NCBI RefSeq assembly: GCF_003586305.1
Contig: NZ_QXJI01000004.1
Location: forward strand, 62,001 to 126,000
DNA: 64,000 nt
Source of the DNA: Cognatilysobacter tabacisoli
GTDB taxonomy: Bacteria; Pseudomonadota; Gammaproteobacteria; Xanthomonadales; Xanthomonadaceae
Reading direction: 5' to 3'
Numbering within the stretch: the stretch's first letter is position 1; every line of letters starts with the position of its first letter. The notes below the pieces were generated by a model. It did not search any database. It was not told the origin of the DNA and saw only the letters and a list, made by a program, of their open reading frames with translations. The position numbers and the translations under genes were made by a program. Shown here piece by piece: positions 31,525 to 45,023 of the stretch.

Positions 31525-32631
31525 TTGATCCGCGACCCCGCCGCCCTGCAGGCCATCGGCTGGCGGATCGACGCGGCCGGCGATCCGGCCGAGCCGGCCT
31601 GGCGCGAGGCCGTCGCGGCCCACCCGCAGGCGCGCCCGGCGCGCGTGGTCGAGCAGCACCGCAGCGGCTACGCGGTCGCCGAGGCCGCCGACCACGCCGA
31701 GCGGGTCGAGTCGTTGCCCGAGTGGCAGCGGCCGCGCTTTCCGGCCGAGCAGCGGCCCGCGGTCGGCGACTGGGTGCTGGTCGAGGGCGACACCGCGGCC
31801 ACCTACCGCATCGTCTCGCTGCTGCCGCGGCGCACCGCGATCAAGCGCGGCGCGGCCGGCGAGCACTACAAGCAGCAGGTGATCGCGGCCAACGTCGATA
31901 CGGTGTTCGTCGTGTGCGGGCTCGACGCCGACTTCAACCCGCGCCGGATCGAGCGCTACCTGCTGCTGGTCCGCGGCGGCGGCGCCGAGCCGGTCGTGGT
32001 GCTGACCAAGGCCGACCAGGCCGAGGACGTCGAGGCCACGCGCGCGGCCCTGGCCGACCTGGCCGGCGGCGCGGTGGCGGTCGTCGCGGTCAACGCCAAG
32101 GACGCGGCCAGCGTGGCGCAGCTGCACGCGTGGCTGCCGGCCGGCAGCACCGCGGTGCTGGTCGGCAGCTCCGGCGCCGGCAAGTCGACGCTGACCAACA
32201 CCCTGCTCGGCACCGAGAAGATGAAGACCGGCGCGGTGCGCGAATCCGATGCGCGCGGCCGCCACACCACCACCCACCGCGCGCTGATCCCGCTGCCGAC
32301 CGGCGCGTGCCTGATCGACACGCCGGGCATGCGCGAGCTGAAGCCGACCGGCGAGGAGGACGTCGCCGAGAACTTCAGCGACGTCGAGGCCGTCGCCGCG
32401 CAGTGCAAGTTCCGCGACTGCCAGCACGGCCGCGAGCCCGGCTGCGCGGTGCGCGCGGCGATCGAGGCCGGCACCCTGTCGGCCGAGCGCTTCGCCCACT
32501 ACGTCAAGCTCAGCGCCGAAGTCGCCGGCGCCGCCAGCAAGCTCGCCGGCCGCCGCGCCGAGAACGCCGCGGCCAAGGTGCAGGGCAAGGCGCTGAACAA
32601 GCGCCTCGACGAAAAATATGGGCGGCACTGA
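31525..32631 (+). CDS. rsgA: Ribosome small-subunit GTPase RsgA
   Basis: A circularly permuted GTPase that assists late 30S maturation. The N-terminal OB domain (about residues 60-105) contains VGDWVLVEG. The GTPase motifs come in permuted order: G4 LTKAD, then the P-loop VGSSGAGKSTL near 213, then G3 DTPGMRE. The C-terminal zinc knuckle is CKFRDCQHGREPGC. The start is odd: the open frame begins with TTG at 31525. The only nearby ATG (31502) is out of frame, opens an 8-codon frame and stops at TGA 31526-31528, overlapping the TTG. This is either a coupled non-ATG start or a one-base indel near 31524. 368 residues if TTG is used. Confidence 0.9.
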   Translation: MIRDPAALQAIGWRIDAAGDPAEPAWREAVAAHPQARPARVVEQHRSGYAVAEAADHAERVESLPEWQRPRFPAEQRPAVGDWVLVEGDTAATYRIVSLLPRRTAIKRGAAGEHYKQQVIAANVDTVFVVCGLDADFNPRRIERYLLLVRGGGAEPVVVLTKADQAEDVEATRAALADLAGGAVAVVAVNAKDAASVAQLHAWLPAGSTAVLVGSSGAGKSTLTNTLLGTEKMKTGAVRESDARGRHTTTHRALIPLPTGACLIDTPGMRELKPTGEEDVAENFSDVEAVAAQCKFRDCQHGREPGCAVRAAIEAGTLSAERFAHYVKLSAEVAGAASKLAGRRAENAAAKVQGKALNKRLDEKYGRH

Positions 32632-33892
32632 CGCCGCGTCGGCGCGCTCGCTCGCCCACCACGCCGCGCTCGATGCGCGGCTCGTCGCCGCGGTGCGCGG
32701 CATCCGCCTGCTCGAGGCGGTCAGCTGGCCGGCGCGGGTGCAGGAGGAGTTCCTCGCCGCGTGGCGGATCGGGCGCATCCACCTGCCGGTGATCGAGTAC
32801 GCCAAGCGCGACTACACCGAGGTCCGCGCCGAGCTCGACGCGGTCGGCGCCGGCGCCGACCCGGACGACCCGCTCGGCCGCTACCTGCAGCAGACCGCCG
32901 AGAGCTGGCGGATCGCGACCCGGCTGCTCGACGTCGCCGGCAGCCACCGCGTGACCGCGTACTCGACCCGGCTGTTCGGCCGCCCGGTCGAACTGCTGCC
33001 CGGCGACGGCCCAACCCACCTCGAGGCCGCGCTGCACTTCGTCAACCTCGCCGACGAACTCGACCAGGAGCTGCGCGAGGTCGAGCCCGACGCGGTGATG
33101 TCGGCCGAGACCGTGCAGGCCGAGCTGCAGCAGGCGATCGACGCGCTGTTCACCGGCCACAGCGTGCGCGTCGAGCTCGACGACACGCTGATCGCCAAGG
33201 CCGCCGCCAGCGCGACGCGGATCCGGCTGCGCACCAACACCGGCTTTTCCGAGTACGACCGCAACCAGCTGCTGGTGCACGAGGCCTTCGTGCACACGCT
33301 GACCGGCCTCAACGGCCGCGAGCAGCCGCACCTGCAGTCGATGGCGCGCGGGTCGCCGCGCACCACCGCGACCCAGGAAGGGCTGGCGACGTTCGCCGAG
33401 CTGATCTCCGGCTCGATGGACATCGAGCGGATGAAGCGGATCAGCCTGCGCATCGTCGCGATCGACAAGGCGATCCACGGCGCCGACTTCGTCGAGGTGT
33501 TCCGCTTCTTCCTCGAGGCCGGCCAGCCGCCGGCGGAGAGCTTCGCGTCGGCGCAGCGGATCTTCCGCGGCGTGCCGCTCGGCGGCGGCGCGGCGTTCAC
33601 CAAGGACACCGTGTACCTGCGCGGGCTGCTCAGCGTGCACACGTTCTTCCGCTGGTGCCTGCGCCACCACAAGCTGGCGATGGCGCGGCAGCTGTTCGCC
33701 GGCAAGCTGGCGCTCGAGGACGTGTTCTCGCTGGAAAGCGCGTTCGCCGACGGCGCGATCGTCGCCCCACGCTACCTGCCGCCGTGGATGCAGCGCGCCA
33801 ACGGGCTGGCCGGGCTGCTGGCGTTCTCGCTGTTCGCGAACAAGATCCGGCTCGACCAGGTCGACGCCGACGACCTGGTGCTCGGCCTGTAG
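32618..33892 (+). CDS. QEGLA-motif (DUF1704) protein
   Basis: A 424-residue member of the DUF1704 family, described as a 'flavohemoglobin expression-modulating QEGLA motif protein'. The signature ATQEGLATFAE is near residue 250, with the zinc-protease-like pattern LVHEAFVHTLTG (HExxxH) just before it at about 223. The His-Glu arrangement suggests a gluzincin-like metal site, which fits the newer view of this family as tyrosine-carboxypeptidase-like metallopeptidases, but no reaction is shown here. It overlaps the rsgA 3' end by 14 bp in another frame, so the two are cotranscribed and probably coupled. Confidence 0.87.
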   Translation: MGGTDAASARSLAHHAALDARLVAAVRGIRLLEAVSWPARVQEEFLAAWRIGRIHLPVIEYAKRDYTEVRAELDAVGAGADPDDPLGRYLQQTAESWRIATRLLDVAGSHRVTAYSTRLFGRPVELLPGDGPTHLEAALHFVNLADELDQELREVEPDAVMSAETVQAELQQAIDALFTGHSVRVELDDTLIAKAAASATRIRLRTNTGFSEYDRNQLLVHEAFVHTLTGLNGREQPHLQSMARGSPRTTATQEGLATFAELISGSMDIERMKRISLRIVAIDKAIHGADFVEVFRFFLEAGQPPAESFASAQRIFRGVPLGGGAAFTKDTVYLRGLLSVHTFFRWCLRHHKLAMARQLFAGKLALEDVFSLESAFADGAIVAPRYLPPWMQRANGLAGLLAFSLFANKIRLDQVDADDLVLGL

Positions 33893-34001
33893 CGGCGGCC
33901 GGGCGCCGGGCGCGGCCCACGTGCGCGCGGCGCATTTGCGGATTCGCGACCTGTGCCGCCTGCGCCGCCGCGACGCGGGGGCTTTCGCCGCCCCCAGCCG
34001 C

Positions 34002-34007
34002 TAGAAT
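34002..34007 (+). promoter_or_regulatory. Probable -10 box of maeB
   Basis: TAGAAT, 27 bp before the ATG, giving a 5' leader of about 20 nt. It matches the hexamers before rsgA and aceE. The -35 region is GC-rich and no good match is seen. Confidence 0.5.
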
Positions 34008-34034
34008 CGGGCTCCCGCTGCCGCCGACGCCGCA

Positions 34035-36335
<2,301 letters not shown>

Positions 36336-36349
36336 CCGGCGTGTCCGTC

Positions 36350-36378
36350 GGCCCGCGCGCGCGATCGCGTGGCGGGCC
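36350..36378. terminator. Possible shared terminator between convergent genes
   Basis: GGCCCGC (36350-36356) and GCGGGCC (36372-36378) can form a stem over a GC-rich loop, midway between the maeB stop and the STAS gene stop. There is no T-run on either strand, so termination efficiency is uncertain. Confidence 0.35.
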
Positions 36379-36387
36379 GGGCGGCGC

Positions 36388-36783
36388 TCAGTTGAACTCG
36401 CTGTCCTCGTCGTCGCCCGACAGCACCTTGCGCTGCATCGCGTCGAGGTAGGCGTCGGCCTCGGCGACGCTGGTGAAGATCTCGTTCAACGGCACCGCCT
36501 TGACCACGTCGAACACCTTCTGGATCTGCGGCTGCGGGTTGACCACCAGCACCTTGCCGCCGCGCGCGGCCAGCGCCTTGCGCGCGCGGAAGATCGAGCG
36601 GATGCCGGCCGAGCTGATGTACTCGAGCCCGGCCAGGTCCAGCACCAGCGACGGCACCGTCGACGCGAGCAGCGGGGCGAGCTGCTGGTCGAGCTCGGCG
36701 TAGGAGTGCGTGTCGAGCCGCCCGCCGAGCGCGACGCGCTGGCTGCCGGCGGTGGGCGGGTCGATGCGGATCGTCAGGTCCAT
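36388..36783 (-). CDS. STAS-domain anti-anti-sigma factor
   Basis: A 131-residue SpoIIAA/RsbV-like protein. The phosphorylation site is the first Ser in LEYISSAGIRSIF (about residue 61), the classic STAS helix start. When unphosphorylated such proteins bind an anti-sigma kinase and free its target; the kinase resets them by phosphorylation. The RsbW-like kinase is the gene 69 bp upstream, and a PP2C phosphatase is one gene further, so the full partner-switching trio is in one operon. A 20-residue acidic tail (ending SGDDEDSEFN) extends beyond the STAS fold. Confidence 0.92.
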   Translation of the reverse strand: MDLTIRIDPPTAGSQRVALGGRLDTHSYAELDQQLAPLLASTVPSLVLDLAGLEYISSAGIRSIFRARKALAARGGKVLVVNPQPQIQKVFDVVKAVPLNEIFTSVAEADAYLDAMQRKVLSGDDEDSEFN

Positions 36784-36852
36784 CGTGGGGCTCTCCGTCG
36801 TGGGGGGGCGTGCGCGCCGATGCGGCCATCGGCGCTCGGAACGGGGTCGGGG

Positions 36853-37344
36853 TCAGGAACCGGGGTCGGGCAGCCGCACCACGAGCCGCAGCACGTTGTG
36901 CGGCTCCTCGCGGGCGTATCGCACGTCCTCGGCCAGCGCCTGCACGAGGTACACGCCGAGGCCGCCGATCGGCCGCTCGCCGATGTCGGCGTCGAGGTCC
37001 GGCGGCGGGCACGCCAGCGGGTCGTAGGCCAGGCCGGTGTCGCGGAACTCGATGTGCAGCCGCGGGCCGTCGCGGACGATGCCGACGCGCAGCCAGTGCG
37101 CGTCGTCGTCGGCCGGCTTCGACCCACTGTGTGCCGCGGCACTGTGCTCCAGGCCACCGTGCTCCTGCCCGCCGTGCTCCGGCACGCCGTGCTCGAGCAC
37201 GTTGCACGCGACCTCCTCGGCGATCAGGCACAGGTCGGCGCGCAGCGCGTCGTCGTAGCCCTGGGCGATCATCGCGGCGTTGAGGCTGCGCAGCAGGTGG
37301 TGGACCTGGTCGCGGCGGACGGGAACTTCGGCGTTGAATTCCAT
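36853..37344 (-). CDS. RsbW-like serine kinase/anti-sigma factor with His-rich insert
   Basis: A 163-residue GHKL ATPase-domain protein. The N-box is CLIAEEVACNVL (about 39-50) and the G1 box is IEFRDTGLAYDP (about 98-109), followed by GGLGVYLVQAL. It should phosphorylate the STAS protein encoded next to it. The unusual part is residues 51-75: five imperfect pentapeptides starting with EHG (EHGVP, EHGGQ, EHGGL, EHSAA, AHSGS) interrupt the domain right after the N-box. The DNA shows 15-bp repeats at 37120-37194. It lies 6 bp after the phosphatase gene, so the two are tightly coupled. Confidence 0.9.
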   Translation of the reverse strand: MEFNAEVPVRRDQVHHLLRSLNAAMIAQGYDDALRADLCLIAEEVACNVLEHGVPEHGGQEHGGLEHSAAAHSGSKPADDDAHWLRVGIVRDGPRLHIEFRDTGLAYDPLACPPPDLDADIGERPIGGLGVYLVQALAEDVRYAREEPHNVLRLVVRLPDPGS

Positions 37345-37350
37345 CGCGGC

Positions 37351-39339
37351 TCAGCCTCCTGTCCGGCGCAGCGCGAGTACGGTGATGTCGTCCGACTGCG
37401 GGGCGCCGTCGGCGAAGCGGTGCACCGCCGCCACCAGTCGCGCGCACAGCGCCTGCGCATCGTCGCCGGGGTCGAGCGCGGCGAGCAAGCGCTCGACGCC
37501 GAACGCCCGGTTGCCGGCGTCGAACGCCTCGGTGATGCCGTCGGTGTAGGCCAGCAGCGCGTCGCCGGGCTCCAGCCGCCCGCGCCAGCAGTCGAACGCG
37601 GCGATCGGCTCGAACCCCAGCGGCGGCCCGGACTCGACCGGCAGCAGCTCGCGGCGGCCGTCGGCGTGCAGGCGCACCGGCGGCTCGTGTCCGGCGCTGG
37701 CCATGACCAGCTCGCCGGTCGCGACGTCGACCACGCCGCACAGCACGGTCGCGAACATGCACGTGTCGTTGCCTTCGACCAGCCGCTGCGAAGCCTCGAC
37801 CAGCGCGGCGTCCGGCGCGCCGCGCAGCCGCGCCGCGGTTTCCAGCACGGTCACCGCGCGGGCCATGAACAGCGCCGCCGGCACGCCCTTGTCGGACACA
37901 TCGCCGATCACGAACCACAGCGTGCCGGCCGGGCGCTCGAAGAACGTGTAGAAGTCGCCGCCGACCGCCTTGGCCGGCTCCAGCTGCGCCTGCGCGTCGA
38001 GCCGCGCGCCGTCGACGGCGAGCGCGCGGCCGGGCGGCAGCATCGCCAGCTGGATGTCGCGGGCGATCGACAGCTCGCTCTCGAGCCGCTGCCGCGCCGC
38101 GCTCATCTGCGCGATCTCGTGGATCTGGCGCTTGATCGAGCCGCGCGCGTTGTCGAACGCGCGCGCCATCACGCCGACCTCGTCGCTGCGCGCGACGTGG
38201 CCGAGCGGGTACTCGAACTCGCCGGCGGCGAAGTGCCCGGCCGAGTCGGTCAGGTCCTCGATCGGACGGGCGATCGCGCGCGAGTAGTGGCGGATCGCCC
38301 ACACGCTCAGCACCACCCCGAGCAGCCCGCCGAGCACCACCAGCAGCGTCGCGCGGCCGAGGTTGGCGAGGATCCGCGACTCCGACACCGACAGCACGTG
38401 GCCCCAGCCGCCGTGGCCGACCGGCGTGGCGACCGAGAACCGGCGCCCGCCGACCGGCGCGTCGTGCACCAGTTCGGCCGGCATCCGCCGCGCCAGCGCG
38501 TCGGCGATCGGGACCAGGTCGGCGCGCCCGTGCCGCGCGACCAGCTCCGCGACCGACGCCTTCAGCGCCAGCGCCGGGTCCGGGTGCGCGACCAGCCGCC
38601 CCTCCGGCGACACCAGCCACGACTCCATGCCGGCGCGGCCGGCGTCGCGCTGGATGATCGTGCGCAGCCGGTCGACCGGTACGTCGACGCTGACCATGCC
38701 GATCGCCGGCGCGTCGTCGCGGTCGCCGGGCCGGCGCAGCGGCAGGTTGTAGGTGGTGAACCAGCGGTTGGCGGTGGCCGCGTTCGCGTACGGCTCCGAC
38801 CACCACGGCGCGCGCGTGGTCGCGGTGCGCACGTACCACGGCATGCGCCGGTAGTCGTCGTAGCCGAGCCCCTCGACGCTGCTTTCGGCGTAGCCGGCGC
38901 CGTCGCGGCGGATGTACCAGGTGAAGCCCGGGTCGTCCGCCGCGAGCTTGCCCGGCTCGATGATCAGCATCGCCCCGGCGATGTCCGGGTCGGCCAGCAG
39001 CACCGCCATCAGCAGCGAGCGCAGGTTGAACGGTTCGCGCCCGACCCCCGACGCGCTGGCGGCCAGCGTGCGGCCGCTGACCTGCACCGAGTCCATCGTC
39101 GCCGCGAGGCTGCGCGAGGTCTGCGCGGCCAGGCTGCGGACCTCGTCCTCGGCGTTCTCGATCATCGCCACCCGGATCGCGGCGTAGAACAGCGCGGCGA
39201 CCAGCACCAGCAGCACCGTGCTGGTCAGCATCGACCACAGCATCAGCCGCGTGCGCAGGCTGTGGCGCCACGGCACCCGCGCCGGCGCGGGCGGGCGCAC
39301 GGGCAGGGCAGCAGCAGGGTCCGTCGCGCTTGCGTCCAT
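37351..39339 (-). CDS. Membrane PP2C/SpoIIE phosphatase with Cache sensor
   Basis: A 662-residue RsbU-like phosphatase. A first membrane helix (about 31-53, LMLWSMLTSTVLLVLVAALF) and a second (about 325-350) bracket a periplasmic dCache-type domain (ending near VGHGGWGHVLSV). A HAMP linker follows (IRHYSRAIARPIEDLTDSAG). The C-terminal SpoIIE domain (about 410-660) keeps the metal residues in GGDFYTFF, VIGDVSDKGVPAALFM, AYTDGITEAFD and SDDITVLAL. Role: an external signal sets dephosphorylation of the STAS protein. The start at 39339 is chosen because the in-frame upstream extension overlaps the receiver gene and lacks protein-like composition. Confidence 0.92.
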   Translation of the reverse strand: MDASATDPAAALPVRPPAPARVPWRHSLRTRLMLWSMLTSTVLLVLVAALFYAAIRVAMIENAEDEVRSLAAQTSRSLAATMDSVQVSGRTLAASASGVGREPFNLRSLLMAVLLADPDIAGAMLIIEPGKLAADDPGFTWYIRRDGAGYAESSVEGLGYDDYRRMPWYVRTATTRAPWWSEPYANAATANRWFTTYNLPLRRPGDRDDAPAIGMVSVDVPVDRLRTIIQRDAGRAGMESWLVSPEGRLVAHPDPALALKASVAELVARHGRADLVPIADALARRMPAELVHDAPVGGRRFSVATPVGHGGWGHVLSVSESRILANLGRATLLVVLGGLLGVVLSVWAIRHYSRAIARPIEDLTDSAGHFAAGEFEYPLGHVARSDEVGVMARAFDNARGSIKRQIHEIAQMSAARQRLESELSIARDIQLAMLPPGRALAVDGARLDAQAQLEPAKAVGGDFYTFFERPAGTLWFVIGDVSDKGVPAALFMARAVTVLETAARLRGAPDAALVEASQRLVEGNDTCMFATVLCGVVDVATGELVMASAGHEPPVRLHADGRRELLPVESGPPLGFEPIAAFDCWRGRLEPGDALLAYTDGITEAFDAGNRAFGVERLLAALDPGDDAQALCARLVAAVHRFADGAPQSDDITVLALRRTGG

Positions 39340-39377
39340 GGCCGGCTCCGCGGAGGCTGCCGGCAGGATAGCGCCGG

Positions 39378-39740
39378 TCAGTCGAACCAGTCGCGCAGCA
39401 GGCCCGGCAGCCGGTCGAACTGGTCCTTCAGCACCATCGCGTCGGCCTCCGGCGGGCACTGGTTGTGCAGCAGCGAGCCGGTCATGCACACCGTGCGGGT
39501 GCCCGGCGCCAGCTCGCCGGTCAGGCGCAGCGCGCGCTCGCCGTCGAAACCGGGGATGTTGATGTCCGAGACCACCACCTGCGGCTGGAACTCCGCCAGC
39601 GCCTGGCGCAGGCCGGCCTCGTCGAACACGCGTACGCACTCGGCGGCGACGCCGCCGTCGACCAGCGCGAACTTCACCAGCTCGGCGTCGTCGTCGGAAT
39701 CATCGACGACCAGCACCCGCAGCGGCTTGTCGGCCGACAT
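39378..39740 (-). CDS. Single-domain response regulator
   Basis: A 120-residue receiver without an output domain. The acidic pair is in VLVVDDSDDD, the phosphorylation site is VVVSDINIPGFDG (Asp at about 58), the conserved Thr is in CMTGS and the Lys is in MVLKDQF. It starts 3 bp after the preceding receiver gene. Such proteins act by protein contact; the adjacent phosphatase is the obvious partner (inference). Confidence 0.93.
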   Translation of the reverse strand: MSADKPLRVLVVDDSDDDAELVKFALVDGGVAAECVRVFDEAGLRQALAEFQPQVVVSDINIPGFDGERALRLTGELAPGTRTVCMTGSLLHNQCPPEADAMVLKDQFDRLPGLLRDWFD

Positions 39741-39743
39741 CCG

Positions 39744-40184
39744 TCAGGCTTCCGGCGGGACTTCGTTGAACACCGCCCAGAACTTGCCGAGCGTCTTGAC
39801 CGCCAGGAAGAACTGGTCGACGTCGACCGGCTTGACCACGTACGCGTTGACGCCCAGGTCCCAGCTTCGGGCCAGGTCGCTCTCCTCGCGCGAGGACGTC
39901 AGCATCACCACCGGGATCCGGCGCAGGCGCTCGTCGGTGCGCAGCTGCTGCAGCACCTCCAGCCCGTCCATGCGCGGCATCTTGATGTCCAGCAGCAGCA
40001 CCGCCGGCTCGCCGCCGGTACGGCCCTCGTACGCGCCGCGGGCGTACAGATAGTCCATCGCCTCGGCGCCGTCGTTGACGTGGATGATCGGATTGACGAG
40101 GTTGGCCTCGCGCAGCGCGTCGATCGCCATTTCGGCGTCGGCCGGGCTGTCTTCGGCCAACAGGATGCTGCGGATCTGGGTCAT
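39744..40184 (-). CDS. Rcp1-like response regulator
   Basis: A 146-residue single receiver of the type paired with phytochrome-like kinases (Rcp1 group). Landmarks: ILLAEDSPADAEM, YLYARGAYEGR, the phosphorylation site LLLDIKMPRMDGLEVL, VMLTSS and VVKPVDVDQFF. It carries no DNA-binding domain. Its ATG overlaps the stop of the histidine kinase (ATGA), a strong sign that the two form a cognate pair. Confidence 0.94.
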   Translation of the reverse strand: MTQIRSILLAEDSPADAEMAIDALREANLVNPIIHVNDGAEAMDYLYARGAYEGRTGGEPAVLLLDIKMPRMDGLEVLQQLRTDERLRRIPVVMLTSSREESDLARSWDLGVNAYVVKPVDVDQFFLAVKTLGKFWAVFNEVPPEA

Positions 40185-41977
40185 GCGCTGAACTCCGGGG
40201 AAAGCGGGGCGTCCGTGGACGGTGGGAGGGTAAAGAAGAAACGCGCGCCGCGGCCGGGTTCGGACTCGGCCCAGATGCGGCCGCCGTGGCGTGCCAGCAC
40301 GCGGCGCACGCTGGCCAGGCCGATGCCGGTGCCTTCGAACTCGCTCGCGCCGTGCAGGCGCTGGAACACGCCGAACAGCTTGCCCGCGTAGTTCATGTCG
40401 AAGCCGACGCCGTTGTCGGCGACCTCGAAGCGGTGGGTGCCGTCGGCCTCGCGCAGGTAGCGCACCTCGATCTGCGCCGGCTCGGACTTGCTGCTGTACT
40501 TGACCGCGTTGCCGAGCAGGTTCAGCCACACCTGGCGCAGCATGTTCTCGTCGCCGACCACGACCGGCAGCGGCGCGATGCGCCATTCGATCCGGTGGCC
40601 CGGGTACTCCTGCTCGGCGTTGGCGTCGAGCAGCGCGCGCTTGTCGGCCACCACGGTCTGGAAGTCGACCGGCTGCAGGCGCAGGCCGCTGCGGCCCAGG
40701 CGCGAGTACACGAGCAGGTCGTCGATCAGCTGCGACATGCGCTTGGCCGAGGTGCCGATCACCGACAGGTAGTGCTCGCTCTTGTCGTCCATGCGCTCGC
40801 CGAGGTGGCGGCGCAGCTTGTCGGCGAAGCCGGCGATGTGGCGCAGCGGGGCACGCAGGTCGTGCGAGACCGAGTAGCTGAAGGCCTCGAGCTCGCGGTT
40901 GACGTCGGACACCTGCTCGACCTTGCCCTCGAGCTGGCGGTTGAGCTCGCGGATCTCGCGTTCGCTGGCCTTCTGCGCGCTGACGTCGCTGGCGGTCAGC
41001 AGCACCAGGCCCTCGGCGTCGGCGGTGTCGGCGTCGTCGATCGACATGCGCGCGGCGTTGATCAGCATGGTCCGTTCGACGCCGTCGGCGGTGCGCTGGC
41101 GCTGCTCGTAGTCCCACAGCTCGCGGCCGCGCAGGGCGACGTCGCCGATCCGGCGCAGCGTCTCCTCGTTGCTCCACGCGCCGTCGCCGGCGTCGGCCAG
41201 CCGCGCGCCGCCGGCGCCGGCGTCGAAGCCGTACAGCTCGGCGAACGCGGCGTTGTGCTGCACCACCCGCAGCGAGCGGTCGATCACCGCGATCGGCTCG
41301 CGCACGGTGTCGAGGATCTGGCGCGCGCGCTGGTCGGCGCGGCGCACGCCCTGCTCGGCGTCGCCGCGCTGGCGGGTCATCTTCGCCAGCGCCGCGGCCA
41401 GCAGGCCGAGCAGCAGCAGCTGGGCCAGCATCGCCAGCCACGCGATGCGGTCGGCGCGGGCGACGATCACCTGCTCGCGCGCCTCGCGCGCCACCAGGTT
41501 GCGCTCCTCTTCCTCGATGATCCCCTGGGCCATGTCCAGCACCGGGAAGCGCGCCACCAGCTGTGCCAGCAGCGTGCTGCGCGCGCCGGGCGGCGCGGCG
41601 CGCAGCCGTTCGACCGCGTCGAAGCGCTGGCGCAGCATCGTGCGCAGCTCGCCGATCCGGACCTGCTGCTTCGGGTTGTCGCGGGTCAGGCCTTCGAGCT
41701 CGTCGAGCGCCGCCTCCGCGCGCGGGCGGCCGGTGGCCAGGCGCTTCTCGATCACCGGCGTGGTCGCGCCCATCAGCGCGGTCAGCGCGGCCGATTCGAA
41801 ATCGCGCGACGCGGCCACCATGCGCTGGGCGGCGGCCTCGACGCGCAGGGTGTGCTTGACCAGGTCGCCGGCCGCGGCGCTCGCGTTCACCGAGCGCTGC
41901 GCGTACAGGAACGGCACCACGACGATCGCCGCGATGAGCAACACCAGCGCTGGGAACCGCCAGGACAGAAAAGCCAT
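40181..41977 (-). CDS. Sensor histidine kinase (CHASE3-PAS-HisKA)
   Basis: A 598-residue membrane kinase. The first helix is PALVLLIAAIVVVPFLYA (about 9-26). A helical CHASE3-like extracytoplasmic domain follows, then a second helix (AWLAMLAQLLLLGLLAAAL), then a PAS domain with a pattern like VQHNAAFAELYGFDA. The HisKA motif is YSVSHDLRAPLRHIAGFADK, and the ATPase has N-box LLGNAVKYSSK, G1 VADNGVGFDMNYA and G2 EGTGIGLASV. The start at 41977 leads straight into the membrane helix; an in-frame ATG at 42073 would add 32 basic residues and is less likely. It is the first gene of the six-gene signalling operon, divergent from aceE. Confidence 0.9.
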   Translation of the reverse strand: MAFLSWRFPALVLLIAAIVVVPFLYAQRSVNASAAAGDLVKHTLRVEAAAQRMVAASRDFESAALTALMGATTPVIEKRLATGRPRAEAALDELEGLTRDNPKQQVRIGELRTMLRQRFDAVERLRAAPPGARSTLLAQLVARFPVLDMAQGIIEEEERNLVAREAREQVIVARADRIAWLAMLAQLLLLGLLAAALAKMTRQRGDAEQGVRRADQRARQILDTVREPIAVIDRSLRVVQHNAAFAELYGFDAGAGGARLADAGDGAWSNEETLRRIGDVALRGRELWDYEQRQRTADGVERTMLINAARMSIDDADTADAEGLVLLTASDVSAQKASEREIRELNRQLEGKVEQVSDVNRELEAFSYSVSHDLRAPLRHIAGFADKLRRHLGERMDDKSEHYLSVIGTSAKRMSQLIDDLLVYSRLGRSGLRLQPVDFQTVVADKRALLDANAEQEYPGHRIEWRIAPLPVVVGDENMLRQVWLNLLGNAVKYSSKSEPAQIEVRYLREADGTHRFEVADNGVGFDMNYAGKLFGVFQRLHGASEFEGTGIGLASVRRVLARHGGRIWAESEPGRGARFFFTLPPSTDAPLSPEFSA

Positions 41978-42300
41978 CAACCAACCCGAGAGCGACGAGG
42001 ACGCAGGCCGCGACTGGACGGGACGGGCACGCAGGGGGACGCGCGGGAGCCGGACATCGGGCGAAACGCGCACGACGGTACGCAGGCGGGCGTGAATGCC
42101 CGATTCACGCAGCCCTCACGGGAGCGCGGCGCGGCCCCGGCGGCGGCCTGCGCGGCCCGCGATGTTTACGTATTCAGCCGCTCCCGTGCCCGGCCGGCGC
42201 GTCTCGCCCCACTGTTAGAATCCGGACTCTAAACACGCACGACGCATCCCCCACGACGCACGACGCCCCGCCCCGCCGGCCGGGCCGCCGCGAGGACCGC
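41978..42300. other. Divergent promoter region: signalling operon and aceE
   Basis: A 323-bp gene-free stretch. It must contain the promoter for the minus-strand signalling operon and the aceE promoter with its 80-nt leader. Apart from the palindrome at 42215-42232 I see no clear element. The stretch just before aceE has repeated ACGACGC-like sequence without obvious meaning. Confidence 0.6.
42215..42232 (+). promoter_or_regulatory. aceE -10 box inside an 18-bp palindrome
   Basis: TTAGAATCCGGACTCTAA matches its own reverse complement at 16 of 18 positions, with the palindromic centre TCCGGA. The TAGAAT -10 box (42216-42221) forms the left half. A dimeric regulator bound here would block RNA polymerase directly. 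It does not match the E. coli PdhR site. Confidence 0.5.
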
Positions 42301-44994
<2,694 letters not shown>

Positions 44995-45023
44995 GCAAGT
45001 ACCTGGCTAGGCGCATTTAGTGG

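Noticed and set aside
40181-42073. Start of the histidine kinase at 42073
   Set aside because: It would add 32 Arg/Pro-rich residues before the membrane helix; ATG 41977 gives a standard N-terminus.
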